DNA of 34,439 nt, taken from the NCBI GenBank assembly GCA_964386505.1, contig CAYLSM010000022.1, positions 1 through 34,439 on the forward strand, written 5' to 3'. The stretch's first letter is position 1, and each line of letters starts with the position of its first letter. This document shows, piece by piece, positions 24,301 through 31,713 of the stretch. Both the position numbers and the translations under genes were made by a program. The stretch is from JAJFUG01 sp964386505 (GTDB lineage: Bacteria > Gemmatimonadota > Glassbacteria > GWA2-58-10). The notes beneath the pieces were generated by a model. It did no database searches. It was not told the origin of the DNA and saw nothing but the letters and a program-made list of their open reading frames with translations.

Positions 24301-24394
24301 CAAATCCCCCTCGATGCACCTTTGCCAAAGGGGTAGGCGCGGGCAAAAACCCTCGGATTAAAATCCCCCTTTCCCAAAGGGAGCCGGGGGGATT
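24301..24394. repeat. Degenerate tandem copies of an AAATCCCCCT palindromic repeat
   Basis: Two related units occur: AAATCCCCCTCGATGCACC with CTTTGCCAAAGG (from 24302) and AAATCCCCCTTTCCCAAAGG (from 24361). The second has perfect inverted ends AATCCCCC (24362-24369) and GGGGGATT (24387-24394). This is the look of a short dispersed intergenic palindrome; its function is unknown, and no transposase is present. Confidence 0.6.
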
Positions 24395-24408
24395 GGCTTT
24401 GCGGGGAT

Positions 24409-24438
24409 AAAAAAAGGGGCGGGTATTGAACCCGCCCC
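24409..24438 (-). terminator. Rho-independent terminator of the sigma factor gene
   Basis: GGGGCGGG (24416-24423) and CCCGCCCC (24431-24438) form a perfect 8-base stem. Read on the minus strand it is followed by seven T (complement of 24409-24415). It lies 34 bases beyond the sigma factor stop; the opposite strand has only a weak T tail. Confidence 0.88.
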
Positions 24439-24471
24439 TTCGTCATTTCATTCTATCCCGCCCGCTCGTCC

Positions 24472-25329
24472 TCAGTTCAGGAACGACTGCAGGGTGCGGC
24501 TGCGCGAGACATGCCGCAGACGGCTGATCGCCTTTTCCTTGATCTGGCGCACGCGCTCGCGGGTGATCCCCAGCACCGAGCCGATCTGTTCCAGGGTCAT
24601 CGGCTCCTGGCCGCCCAAGCCGAAATACAGGCGCAGGATCTTGGCCTCGCGGTCTTTCAGAGTACCCAGCGACTCCTCGATCGCACTGGAGAGAGCGTTC
24701 TCGAACGCGCTCTCGGCCGGCCCGCGGTTGTAGTTGTCGGGCAGGTAGTCCAGGAGGCGGTTGTCCTCGCCCGGGGTGAGCGGGGCATCCAGCGACAGGT
24801 GCGATTGCGAGATGGACAGGGTCTTGCGAATCTCTTCCAGGCTGATATCCATACCCTCGGCGATCTCCTCCACCGTGGGCTTGCGGCCCAGTTCCTGGGT
24901 CAGCATGTTGCTTTTCTTGCCGATCTTGTAGAGGGTGCCGGCGCGGTTGAGCGGTACGCGCACGATCCGGCTCTGCTCGGCCAGGGCCTGAAGGATCGCC
25001 TGACGGATCCACCAGACCGCGTATGAGATGAACTTGATACCCTTGGTCTCATCGAACTTGTGCGCTGCACGGATCAGGCCGACATTACCCTCGTTGATCA
25101 GGTCGGCCAGCGAAACTCCCTGGTTCTGGTATTTCTTGGCCACGCTCACCACGAAACGCAGGTTGCTGCGGGTCAGCTTTTCCAGAGATTTCTGGCAGCC
25201 TTTCTTGATTGATTTGGCCAGCTCGATTTCCTCCTCCCGGGTCAGCAACGGGTAGTTGCTGATCTCCTTTAGGTAGAGGTCGAGCGACCCCTCGTCAAAG
25301 TATGACTTTTTCTGCTGATTCGCCTTCAT
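24472..25329 (-). CDS. rpoD: Principal-type RNA polymerase sigma factor, short form
   Basis: A 285-residue sigma-70 family protein. Region 1.2 SLDLYLKEISNYPLLTREEE, region 2 LTRSNLRFVVSVAKKYQNQG and FDETKGIKFISYAVWWIRQ, and region 4 MTLEQIGSVLGITRERVRQI are intact. Region 1.1 and the long non-conserved insertion of proteobacterial RpoD are absent, giving the short principal sigma form typical of Bacteroidota and related FCB groups; a group 2 (RpoS-like) role cannot be excluded. A good AGGAG lies upstream of the ATG. The three signal peptidase genes end only 61 bases upstream on the same strand without a terminator between, so at least some transcripts may run through. Confidence 0.92.
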   Translation of the reverse strand: MKANQQKKSYFDEGSLDLYLKEISNYPLLTREEEIELAKSIKKGCQKSLEKLTRSNLRFVVSVAKKYQNQGVSLADLINEGNVGLIRAAHKFDETKGIKFISYAVWWIRQAILQALAEQSRIVRVPLNRAGTLYKIGKKSNMLTQELGRKPTVEEIAEGMDISLEEIRKTLSISQSHLSLDAPLTPGEDNRLLDYLPDNYNRGPAESAFENALSSAIEESLGTLKDREAKILRLYFGLGGQEPMTLEQIGSVLGITRERVRQIKEKAISRLRHVSRSRTLQSFLN

Positions 25330-25390
25330 TTATTCACGGCTCCTGGCTCATCTGTATTGCTTTGAGACATACAGCACATGTTCTGGCGGG

Positions 25391-26149
25391 TTATTGTATC
25401 AATTGCGCAATCCTGTTGAAACGGGGCAGGTTGCGAGCACTGTCCCAGGAGAAATAAAGTATCAACGGCCTTCCTTTTATCAACTCGCGATCCACGAAAC
25501 CCCAGAACCGGCTGTCACTGGAGGTGTCGCGGTTATCGCCCAGGCAGAAAAACTTGCCCGCCGGCACCACCAGCGGCCCGAAATTGTCACGGGTCGGGTG
25601 CTGGCGCGGATCATAACTGCTGTCCGGTTCGAGTCCTTCCACTATATAGTCGAGCTGCCAGGAGAATTTATTCGGCTCGAACAGGCGGTTGCGCTCGCGG
25701 CGCACCTCGGGGTCCACATGCTGTGCGTACGGCTCTTCCTGGCGCACCCCGTTGATATAAAGCACTTTATCCCGCATCGCCACCGTGTCGCCGCCCACGG
25801 CCACACAGCGCTTGACATACTCCTGGGTCCGGTCGAGCGGGAACTCGAACACCAGCACATCCCCGCGTTCGGGTCGCTCGTAGCCGGGCAGACGGAAACT
25901 GGGCAGTTTCACCTGGGTTAACGGCACCCGGCTTGGAGATGCCGAGCCGAAGACCGCCTTGTTCACCAGCAGAAAATCGCCCGGCAGCAGCGTGCGCTCC
26001 ATCGACCCGGAGGGCACGTGATAGGCCTGGAGCAGGAACGGCCTGACAATGAGCAGAAAGAACAGCACTCCGAACAGTGTCGACTTGACCCACTCGCCCA
26101 GTCCGGGGGCCTTGGCTGACGGCTCATTTTCCTGCAACTGCTCTTCCAC
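25391..26149 (-). CDS. lepB: Signal peptidase I, copy 3 of the transcript
   Basis: A 252-residue membrane serine protease that removes Sec signal peptides. The start codon is GTG at 26149, with GAGG and GGGAG just upstream. One N-terminal membrane segment (STLFGVLFFLLIVRPFLLQAY) precedes the catalytic Ser49 in PSGSMERTL; the general base is Lys113 in EYVKRCVAVGGD. GDNRDTSSDSRFWGFVD is box E. Both catalytic residues are intact, so it should be active. It is the last of three tandem paralogues, 25 bases after copy 2. A longer, more acidic cytoplasmic N terminus (EEQLQENEPSAKAPG) distinguishes it from copies 1 and 2. Confidence 0.94.
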   Translation of the reverse strand: MEEQLQENEPSAKAPGLGEWVKSTLFGVLFFLLIVRPFLLQAYHVPSGSMERTLLPGDFLLVNKAVFGSASPSRVPLTQVKLPSFRLPGYERPERGDVLVFEFPLDRTQEYVKRCVAVGGDTVAMRDKVLYINGVRQEEPYAQHVDPEVRRERNRLFEPNKFSWQLDYIVEGLEPDSSYDPRQHPTRDNFGPLVVPAGKFFCLGDNRDTSSDSRFWGFVDRELIKGRPLILYFSWDSARNLPRFNRIAQLIQ

Positions 26150-26174
26150 GCTCCCGCCTCTATCCGGCCCCGCG

Positions 26175-26933
26175 CTACTGGATTATCCGCCCGATCCGGT
26201 CGAAGCGCGGGAAATAATGCTCTTTGTCCCACGAAAAGTAGATCACCAGCGGCCGCCCGAGCACCAGGTCCCGGTCCACAAACCCCCAGTAGCGGCTGTC
26301 ATAACTGTCGTCGCGGTTGTCGCCCAGACAGAAATAGGCGCCCTGCGGCACCACCAGCGGCCCGAAATTGTCACGGGTCGGACAGTACTGCGGGCTGTCC
26401 TCCGGGCGGGCCAGATAGCGCACCTGCCAGGTGTAATCCGTTCGGGAGTACATCCGCTCGCCCTGTGACTGCAAGGTCGGGTCGACATGCCGCGTGTAGG
26501 GCTCATCCAGACGCACGCCGTTGACGTACAGGACCTTGTTCCGCATTTCCACCGTGTCCCCGGGCACGCCCATGCAGCGCTTGACATAGGGGACGCTGCG
26601 GTCGAACGGCGGCTCGAGGACTATTATATCCCCCCGCTCGGGCGATGAAAAGCCCGGCATATGGAATCTCGGCAGCTCCATTTTGGTCAGGGGCAGCCGC
26701 TGGGGGGTTATCCCGCCGTAAGAGAGTTTCTCCACCAGCAGCAGATCGCCGGGCAGGATATTTTTCTCCATCGAGCCTGTGGGCACATAGTAGCCCTGCA
26801 GGACGAACGGCCGCAACACGAGCAGGAACAGGGCCAGGGCCACGCCCAGTGTGCGGACCGACTCCAGCGCCAGGCGCTGTCCCCGTCCGGCCGGGGTATT
26901 ATTTATTACCCGTGAGACTCTCTTCTTGTTCAT
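26175..26933 (-). CDS. lepB: Signal peptidase I, copy 2 of the transcript
   Basis: A 252-residue paralogue of its neighbours. The ATG at 26933 is preferred over an in-frame GTG at 26954 because the strong GGGGGAGG lies between the two, 6-7 bases before the ATG. After a basic N terminus (MNKKRVSRV) comes one membrane segment (VALALFLLVLRPFVLQGYY), catalytic Ser54 in PTGSMEKNIL and base Lys118 in PYVKRCMGVPGD. Box E GDNRDDSYDSRYWGFVD is intact. It is the most divergent of the three (LEPPFDRSVPYVKRC, QYCPTRDNFG), suggesting different substrate preference rather than a recent duplication. Confidence 0.93.
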   Translation of the reverse strand: MNKKRVSRVINNTPAGRGQRLALESVRTLGVALALFLLVLRPFVLQGYYVPTGSMEKNILPGDLLLVEKLSYGGITPQRLPLTKMELPRFHMPGFSSPERGDIIVLEPPFDRSVPYVKRCMGVPGDTVEMRNKVLYVNGVRLDEPYTRHVDPTLQSQGERMYSRTDYTWQVRYLARPEDSPQYCPTRDNFGPLVVPQGAYFCLGDNRDDSYDSRYWGFVDRDLVLGRPLVIYFSWDKEHYFPRFDRIGRIIQ

Positions 26934-26963
26934 CCTGTTCCTCCCCCTTGCCACCCCGCACCG

Positions 26964-27680
26964 TCAGCCCACGATCCGCCCGATCCGGTTGAAACGCGGC
27001 AGCCAGCGCTTGCTGTCCCATGAAAAATACAGGATCATTGGCCGGCCCTTGATCAGGCCGCGGTCCACAAAGCCCCAGAAACGGCTGTCCAGGGAAGCGT
27101 CACGATTGTCCCCCAGACAGAAATACTTCCCCTCCGGGACCCAGAGCGGACCGAAATTGTCTCGTGTCGGCTCGTAGCCACCCTGCAGCTGCTGCCGCGC
27201 CGAATCCACCAGGTACTCGTACTGCCAGTCGAACTTGTTCGGGTCGAAAGCCCGGTCCTCGCGACGCAGAATATTGGGGTCCACGTGGCGGGTGTAAGGC
27301 TCATCCTGCGGCACTCCGTTGATATAGAGCACCTTGTCCCGCATCTCCACCGTGTCCCCGCCCACCGCCACGCAGCGCTTGACGAAATCGAGCGAGCGGT
27401 CCTGCGGGTATTCGAAAACTATGATGTCCCTCCGTTTCGGGGCCTCGACCGCCGGGAAACGGAAAAAGGGCAGCGAGACATCCACGAAGGGGAGCTTACG
27501 GGGAGTGGTCGCCCCGTAGACCATCTTGTTGACCAAAAGAAAATCCCCCACCAAAAGCGTATTTTCCATCGATCCGGTGGGGATTTTGAAGGCCTGCACA
27601 AGGAAGGCCCTGATTATCAGAAAGAGCAAAAATGCCAGGCCGAGCGACTTGCCCCATTCTTTTACGAACTCATTTTTCAT
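26964..27680 (-). CDS. lepB: Signal peptidase I, copy 1 of the transcript
   Basis: A 238-residue paralogue, the first gene after the consensus promoter at 27779-27808. One membrane segment (SLGLAFLLFLIIRAFLVQAF) precedes catalytic Ser37 in PTGSMENTLLVGDF; base Lys101 is in DFVKRCVAVGGD; box E reads GDNRDASLDSRFWGFVD. The ATG at 27680 has only a weak, distant AGGA. It ends 30 bases before copy 2. Short leader of about 90 bases. Confidence 0.94.
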   Translation of the reverse strand: MKNEFVKEWGKSLGLAFLLFLIIRAFLVQAFKIPTGSMENTLLVGDFLLVNKMVYGATTPRKLPFVDVSLPFFRFPAVEAPKRRDIIVFEYPQDRSLDFVKRCVAVGGDTVEMRDKVLYINGVPQDEPYTRHVDPNILRREDRAFDPNKFDWQYEYLVDSARQQLQGGYEPTRDNFGPLWVPEGKYFCLGDNRDASLDSRFWGFVDRGLIKGRPMILYFSWDSKRWLPRFNRIGRIVG

Positions 27681-27778
27681 GTCGTCGTTCGGTCTTCCTG
27701 ACAGGATTTCAACTTGTTAAAAATAAAAAAGTTACACAGTTGCTCAAGCTTCGCTCGACTGAATCCGGTGAACCTCTA

Positions 27779-27808
27779 ATTATAACCAAAATTAGTAAAA
27801 ATTGTCAA
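27779..27808 (-). promoter_or_regulatory. Consensus sigma-70 promoter of the signal peptidase cluster
   Basis: On the minus strand TTGACA (27808-27803), an 18-base AT-rich spacer and TATAAT (27784-27779): 12/12 consensus hexamers. Unusually strong for this GC-rich region; it should drive the three signal peptidase genes and possibly the sigma factor. Confidence 0.8.
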
Positions 27809-27844
27809 TGATAATCGACCTTCTGCCGTTGTTGTCCCGTGGTC

Positions 27845-28510
27845 TCAACACCCCTTGCCATGCTCCACCATCCGGCGCACGGCCTGGGCGAATTCGAGAC
27901 GCGCCACACGCCGGGCAGGCACCTTGAGACTGTCGCCGGTGCGCGGGTCACGCGCCGCGCGGGCCGGCCGCTCCCGGGTCAGGAAAGCCCCGAACCCCCG
28001 CAGACGCACCTGTCCACCATCGGCCAGGGTGTCGCTCACCACGCCCAGGACCTCCTCGAGGACCTTTTTCACCGTGTCGCGTCCCAAGCCGCTGCGCTCC
28101 GCCACCCGCTCCACCAGATCGGCCCGGGTCAGGCTGGGCGAGGGATAGAGCTGCCGCTGACGGTAGAACTCCTCCAGCTCCGATTCGAGCTCCTGACGGG
28201 TCAGCTTGGCTGTGGCCACCAGCAACTGGCCGATACGGATCCGGCATACCTCGTCATTGGCCCTGAGCTGCTCCTCCTGCACCCGGGTCAGGATACCCAG
28301 CTCAACGGCGCACTCAGCGAATGTCGCGCCCGTGCGGTCCACCTGCTCCAGGATACGCCCCACATCCTTGTATGTGATTATGTCGTTGGCCAGAGCCACC
28401 GCACCCAAGCTGTCTTTGAGGATGTCCTGCAGCATCAGCGCCTCCTCGATGTCTCCCTGACTTACGAGTCCGCGCCGGATCAGGTATTGGCCGAACAACT
28501 CCTTTGCCAT
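27845..28510 (-). CDS. HU/IHF-family DNA-binding domain fused to an MshEN-like N-terminal domain
   Basis: A 221-residue protein. The ATG at 28510 is chosen over an in-frame codon at 28576 because AGGG precedes it and the protein then opens MAKELFGQYLIRRGLVSQGDIEEAL. Residues 1-125 hold two or three helical repeats of the GspE-N/MshEN type (FGQYLIRRGLVSQGDIEEAL, GATFAECAVELGILTRVQEEQ, RIGQLLVATAKLTRQELESE); some MshEN domains bind c-di-GMP, but whether this one can is unknown. Residues about 127-215 are a full HU domain: LTRADLVERVAERSGLGRDT, VRLRGFGAFLTRERPARAAR, DPRTGDSLKVPARRV. HU proteins bend DNA and are normally about 90 residues alone. The two-part architecture is unusual. Confidence 0.88.
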   Translation of the reverse strand: MAKELFGQYLIRRGLVSQGDIEEALMLQDILKDSLGAVALANDIITYKDVGRILEQVDRTGATFAECAVELGILTRVQEEQLRANDEVCRIRIGQLLVATAKLTRQELESELEEFYRQRQLYPSPSLTRADLVERVAERSGLGRDTVKKVLEEVLGVVSDTLADGGQVRLRGFGAFLTRERPARAARDPRTGDSLKVPARRVARLEFAQAVRRMVEHGKGC

Positions 28511-28577
28511 GTTTTTCCCTGCCTTTGACTGGATTATGTTTCGCGTTTTTCGGGTTTTCTGCAAATCTTTCCACACG

Positions 28578-28607
28578 ACTTTACCACGGCATGCACCCGG
28601 ATGTCAA
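28578..28607 (-). promoter_or_regulatory. Sigma-70 type promoter of the HU-fusion gene
   Basis: On the minus strand TTGACA (28607-28602), 18-base spacer, TAAAGT (28583-28578): 6/6 and 4/6 matches. Leader about 60 bases to the ATG at 28510. Confidence 0.55.
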
Positions 28608-28623
28608 GCCGCCGAGCGTAAAT

Positions 28624-28652
28624 TTGCGGACCGACCCGCATTCTCTTATTAT
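28624..28652 (+). promoter_or_regulatory. Candidate promoter of trxB
   Basis: TTGCGG (28624-28629), 17-base spacer, TATTAT (28647-28652): 3/6 and 5/6. It lies back to back with the HU-fusion promoter. Leader about 78 bases to the trxB ATG. Confidence 0.4.
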
Positions 28653-28736
28653 ATATTGTCCACAATCGAAAATACAGGGCTGGCCTGGAGGCTCGCAGCC
28701 GGAGTTCACCTAATTTGAGACAGGAGTGGTTGGCAA

Positions 28737-29678
28737 ATGGTTACAAAAAAAATCACCCGTATCCGACAGGCCATCGTGGGTAGCGGCGCGGCCGGTCTGA
28801 CCGCGGCGATCTACTCGGCCCGGGCGGGACTGGAGCCGCTTGTGTTCGAGGGCGACCTTCCCGGCGGACAGCTCACCACCACCACCGAGGTGGAAAACTT
28901 TCCCGGGTTCGAGAACGGCATCCAGGGCCCCGAGCTGATGGACACCCTCAAGCGCCAGGCGGCCCGGTTCGGGGCGCAGTTCGCCCCGCGCGGGATCGAA
29001 AGCGTGGATTTCTCGGACAAGGCGCTGTTGCTCAAAGCCGAGGACGATCTCTGGCAGGCCGAGAGCGTGATTATCGCCACCGGGGCCAGCCCGCGCCTTC
29101 TGGGCCTGCCCTCCGAGCGCAGGTTCATGGGCCGCGGGGTGAGCACCTGCGCCACCTGCGACGCCTTTTTCTACCGCGGCAAGCGCGTGGCCGTGGTGGG
29201 CGGAGGGGACTCGGCCATGGAGGAGGTCTCGTTCATCGCGCGTTTCGCCTCCGAGGTGGCCCTGATCCACCGCCGCAGCGAGTTCCGCGCCTCGAAGATC
29301 ATGATCGAGCGGGTGCGCTCCAACCCCAAGATCGAAATCATCCGGGACTGTGTGGTGGAGGAAATCCTGGGGGATGACGCGCGCGGGGTGTACGGCGTGC
29401 GGCTGAAGAACGTGAAAAGCGGAGAACTGAGCGAGCGGGAACTGGACGGTATCTTTATGGCGATCGGCCACACGCCCAACTCGCAGCCCTTTGCCGGGCA
29501 GGTGGAGATGGACGCCGAGGGGTACATTCTCACTTTCGACGGGACAGCCACCAGCGCGCCGGGGGTGTTCGCGGCCGGGGACGTGGTGGACCACCGTTAC
29601 CGCCAGGCGGTCACCGCGGCCGGGATGGGCTGCCGCGCCAGCCTGGACGCCGAGAAATGGCTGGCCGCCAGGGGGTGA
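28737..29678 (+). CDS. trxB: Thioredoxin reductase
   Basis: A 313-residue NADPH-dependent flavoenzyme that reduces thioredoxin. FAD-binding GSGAAGLTAAIYSARAG (about 15-31), the TrxR-typical LPGGQLTTTTEVENFPGF, the redox-active disulfide Cys138-Cys141 (STCATCDAFFYRGK), the NADP-binding VAVVGGGDSAMEE and the C-terminal GVFAAGDVVDHRYRQAVTAAG FAD contact are all present, and the length is normal. AGGAG lies 9 bases before the ATG. Thioredoxin itself is not nearby. The gene is convergent with the AT-rich lipoprotein gene, 24 bases apart. Confidence 0.96.
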   Translation: MVTKKITRIRQAIVGSGAAGLTAAIYSARAGLEPLVFEGDLPGGQLTTTTEVENFPGFENGIQGPELMDTLKRQAARFGAQFAPRGIESVDFSDKALLLKAEDDLWQAESVIIATGASPRLLGLPSERRFMGRGVSTCATCDAFFYRGKRVAVVGGGDSAMEEVSFIARFASEVALIHRRSEFRASKIMIERVRSNPKIEIIRDCVVEEILGDDARGVYGVRLKNVKSGELSERELDGIFMAIGHTPNSQPFAGQVEMDAEGYILTFDGTATSAPGVFAAGDVVDHRYRQAVTAAGMGCRASLDAEKWLAARG

Positions 29679-29702
29679 CCGAGATAACCGTATGGTGAGA
29701 AC

Positions 29703-30431
29703 TTACTCTATCAACTCAAGCCTTACCTCGTATTCGTCGTAATCCATTAAACCGCTGTATGTTGAATGTTTATCTTCTATGAGTGTTATTCCTTTGTCCT
29801 TTTCTGTATAACAACAACCGGACAACATCTCGCAGTATGCACAACTATTTGAATTATCGATACTTATCGCCCCCTGATAACGATATATGGCATTATCGAA
29901 CACACCCGCGGGGAAAAGAAACAAATGCATCTCCCCCCCACTTGCCACCGGGGAGGCCATAATAAGGGTGGTGTCTCCCTCATCCAGGCGCTCGAAACTC
30001 GGGGCGTTTTTTACATACCAGAGAGAGCCGTTTTTCTGCATGACATAGTGTTCAGCTATTGTTGTCGAATCTGTCCGGCTGATCCAGGAAGTGTCTGATG
30101 GGTTTATATAGGAATAGATCGATTTTATGACAAATTCTGTCCTTATTTTATAGAAAACCTTCTTCTCGGTTTCTTTTGTATATGTATCAATCACTTCCAG
30201 ACTAAATTCTCCGTCTTTGCGCCAAGTATTCTTATAAATCTCTCCAGAGTTATCCTCGTATCCGAGTCTGTTGACATAGTAATAAGTATAATCGACTTTA
30301 TAGCCTTTTCGCAGCGGGAAGAAGGCCAGATCAGTTTGTGCCAGGCCTTCCGGCCCGAAAGGAAGTGAGTTATCCGAGCATGCAATAGTCAGAATAATCA
30401 AAAGCAACACACCACAGACAATCAGTCTCAT
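29703..30431 (-). CDS. Orphan lipoprotein, AT-rich, with a Cys cluster
   Basis: A 242-residue protein I do not recognise. The start at 30431 is chosen because AAGGA lies upstream and the protein then opens MRLIVCGVLLLIILTIACSDN, a lipoprotein signal with lipidated Cys18. The rest is predicted beta-rich (KGYKVDYTYYYVNRLGYEDN, KKVFYKIRTEFVIKSIYSYI) and rich in Tyr, Ser and Asp. Near the end are Cys197, Cys200, Cys206 and Cys207 (SCAYCEMLSGCCYTEKD), a possible metal site or disulfide pair. The gene is plainly AT-richer than everything around it and uses AT-ending codons, suggesting recent acquisition or a different expression regime. It is convergent with trxB and divergent from the AraC-type gene. 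Confidence 0.75.
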   Translation of the reverse strand: MRLIVCGVLLLIILTIACSDNSLPFGPEGLAQTDLAFFPLRKGYKVDYTYYYVNRLGYEDNSGEIYKNTWRKDGEFSLEVIDTYTKETEKKVFYKIRTEFVIKSIYSYINPSDTSWISRTDSTTIAEHYVMQKNGSLWYVKNAPSFERLDEGDTTLIMASPVASGGEMHLFLFPAGVFDNAIYRYQGAISIDNSNSCAYCEMLSGCCYTEKDKGITLIEDKHSTYSGLMDYDEYEVRLELIE

Positions 30432-30534
30432 CCCCAAATCCTTTGCTGAATCGATCCGGTGGGTTTCCCTTACTTTTCCAACGATTATCTGCACTTTTCA
30501 CGCCAAAAGGAATGTCGTTTGCTATCAGATAAAA

Positions 30535-30540
30535 TATAAT
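30535..30540 (+). promoter_or_regulatory. Candidate -10 element upstream of the AraC-type gene
   Basis: A perfect TATAAT lies in the AT-rich divergent gap, but no good -35 stands 16-18 bases upstream, so an activator may be needed. The remaining gap (30432-30679) shows nothing else I can name. Confidence 0.3.
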
Positions 30541-30679
30541 CATTTATGAACACAGCCCCGCTTTTCATCTCCTGCCGCGTGTTCCTCCAGAGGTAACATC
30601 TCCGCTGGCGACTGTCACCTTGCACGCCCTCCCCTCTGCCGCAGATCGCGATCCGACTTTTTTCGTCAACACGGTGGAT

Positions 30680-31636
30680 ATGAGCAAAAAATATCAAGCT
30701 TCGGCACGCGGGGGGCTTTACATTGCAGACAGGATGACCGAGGACACCCTGAAAGACTATCGGGAGAGAATGACCCGGGTCCTGGTTCATATCGACAAGC
30801 ATCTGGATGAACCTGTCTCTCTCGATGAGCTGGCGCGTATTGCCTGTTTCAGCAGCTTCCATTTCCACCGTGTGTTCTGCGGGATGGTGGGGGAAACTGT
30901 CAAGGCCTACATACGCCGCCTGCGGTTGGAGAGAGCGGCAGGACTCTTGATCTACAGCCATTGGCCGGTGACACGGCTTGCTTTCCAGGCGGGCTACGAG
31001 ACCTGCGAATCCTTCACCCGCGCATTCTGTGCGCAGTTCGGCCAGTCCCCCAGCCAGTACCGTCAGCAGCGACGGCCGTCGAAAACAGGAATGCCTGAGC
31101 GGAACGGTCGGCCTGGCGCCGAGCGGGGACAGAGACACAGCTTTCTTTTCTCTGAGGAGAGATCACAAATGTCAGTCACTATAAAGAACATACCGCGCCG
31201 TAAATTGGCTTTCGTCCGTCATACCGGCCCTTACGCCCAGTGCGGGGCGGCCTGGGGCAAGCTCTGCGCCTGGGCCGGTCCACGGGGGCTTCTCGGGCCC
31301 GGCGCCTCTTTCATCGGAGTCTGCCACGATGACCCGGATGTGACCGCCCCGGAAAACATCCGCTATGATGCCGGTATCACGGTAGGGGAGGACATTGACG
31401 GGGAGGGTGAGATCGGGACGCAGTACATACCGGAGGGCGAGTACGCCGTGGTTGTGCACTGCGGGCCGTACGAAAGGTTGAGCCAGACTTACGCCGAGCT
31501 GATGGGAGGCTGGATTCCCGAGCAAGGGCGCGAGATGAAACTCCAGGCCTCGCTGGAAGTGTACCTCAACTCTCCGGACAACACCCCGCCGGAGGACCTT
31601 CTGACCGAGGTCCAGGTGGCGTTGCTGCCCAAGTAG
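30680..31636 (+). CDS. AraC-family regulator with GyrI-like ligand-binding domain
   Basis: A 318-residue transcription factor. The AraC DNA-binding part lies near the N terminus: RVLVHIDKHLDEPVSLDELA, CFSSFHFHRVFCGMVGETVK and the second HTH VTRLAFQAGYETCESFTRAFC followed by FGQSPSQYR. After a linker of low conservation the C-terminal 160 residues (MSVTIKNIPRRKLAFVRHTG, YIPEGEYAVVVHCGPYERLS, EVYLNSPDNTPPEDL) form a GyrI-like domain that usually binds small hydrophobic or drug-like ligands. The start is uncertain: TTG at 30620 and ATG at 30680 or 30734 are all in frame and none has a convincing Shine-Dalgarno. It is convergent with the RND permease gene, for which it could be a sensor, but the shared terminator means there is no promoter between them. 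Confidence 0.85.
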   Translation: MSKKYQASARGGLYIADRMTEDTLKDYRERMTRVLVHIDKHLDEPVSLDELARIACFSSFHFHRVFCGMVGETVKAYIRRLRLERAAGLLIYSHWPVTRLAFQAGYETCESFTRAFCAQFGQSPSQYRQQRRPSKTGMPERNGRPGAERGQRHSFLFSEERSQMSVTIKNIPRRKLAFVRHTGPYAQCGAAWGKLCAWAGPRGLLGPGASFIGVCHDDPDVTAPENIRYDAGITVGEDIDGEGEIGTQYIPEGEYAVVVHCGPYERLSQTYAELMGGWIPEQGREMKLQASLEVYLNSPDNTPPEDLLTEVQVALLPK

Positions 31637-31648
31637 GCCGCTCGCGAC

Positions 31649-31706
31649 AAAAAGCCCGGCGCACAGAGAGAGATGGGCTTGTCCCTCCCCGCCTGCGCCG
31701 GGCTTT
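31649..31706 (-). terminator. Shared bidirectional terminator
   Basis: A 13-base stem (31651-31663 with 31694-31706; GCCCGGCGCA / TGCGCCGGGC) with a 30-base loop sits between two convergent genes. On the minus strand it is followed by five T (complement of 31649-31653, partly in the stem); on the plus strand by TTCCTGTTCC. It lies just beyond the RND stop. Confidence 0.65.
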
Positions 31707-31713
31707 CCTGTTC

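Noticed and set aside
25391..27680. Assembly artefact explanation for the three signal peptidases
   Set aside because: The copies differ throughout their sequence and junctions, so a repeated-contig error is unlikely.
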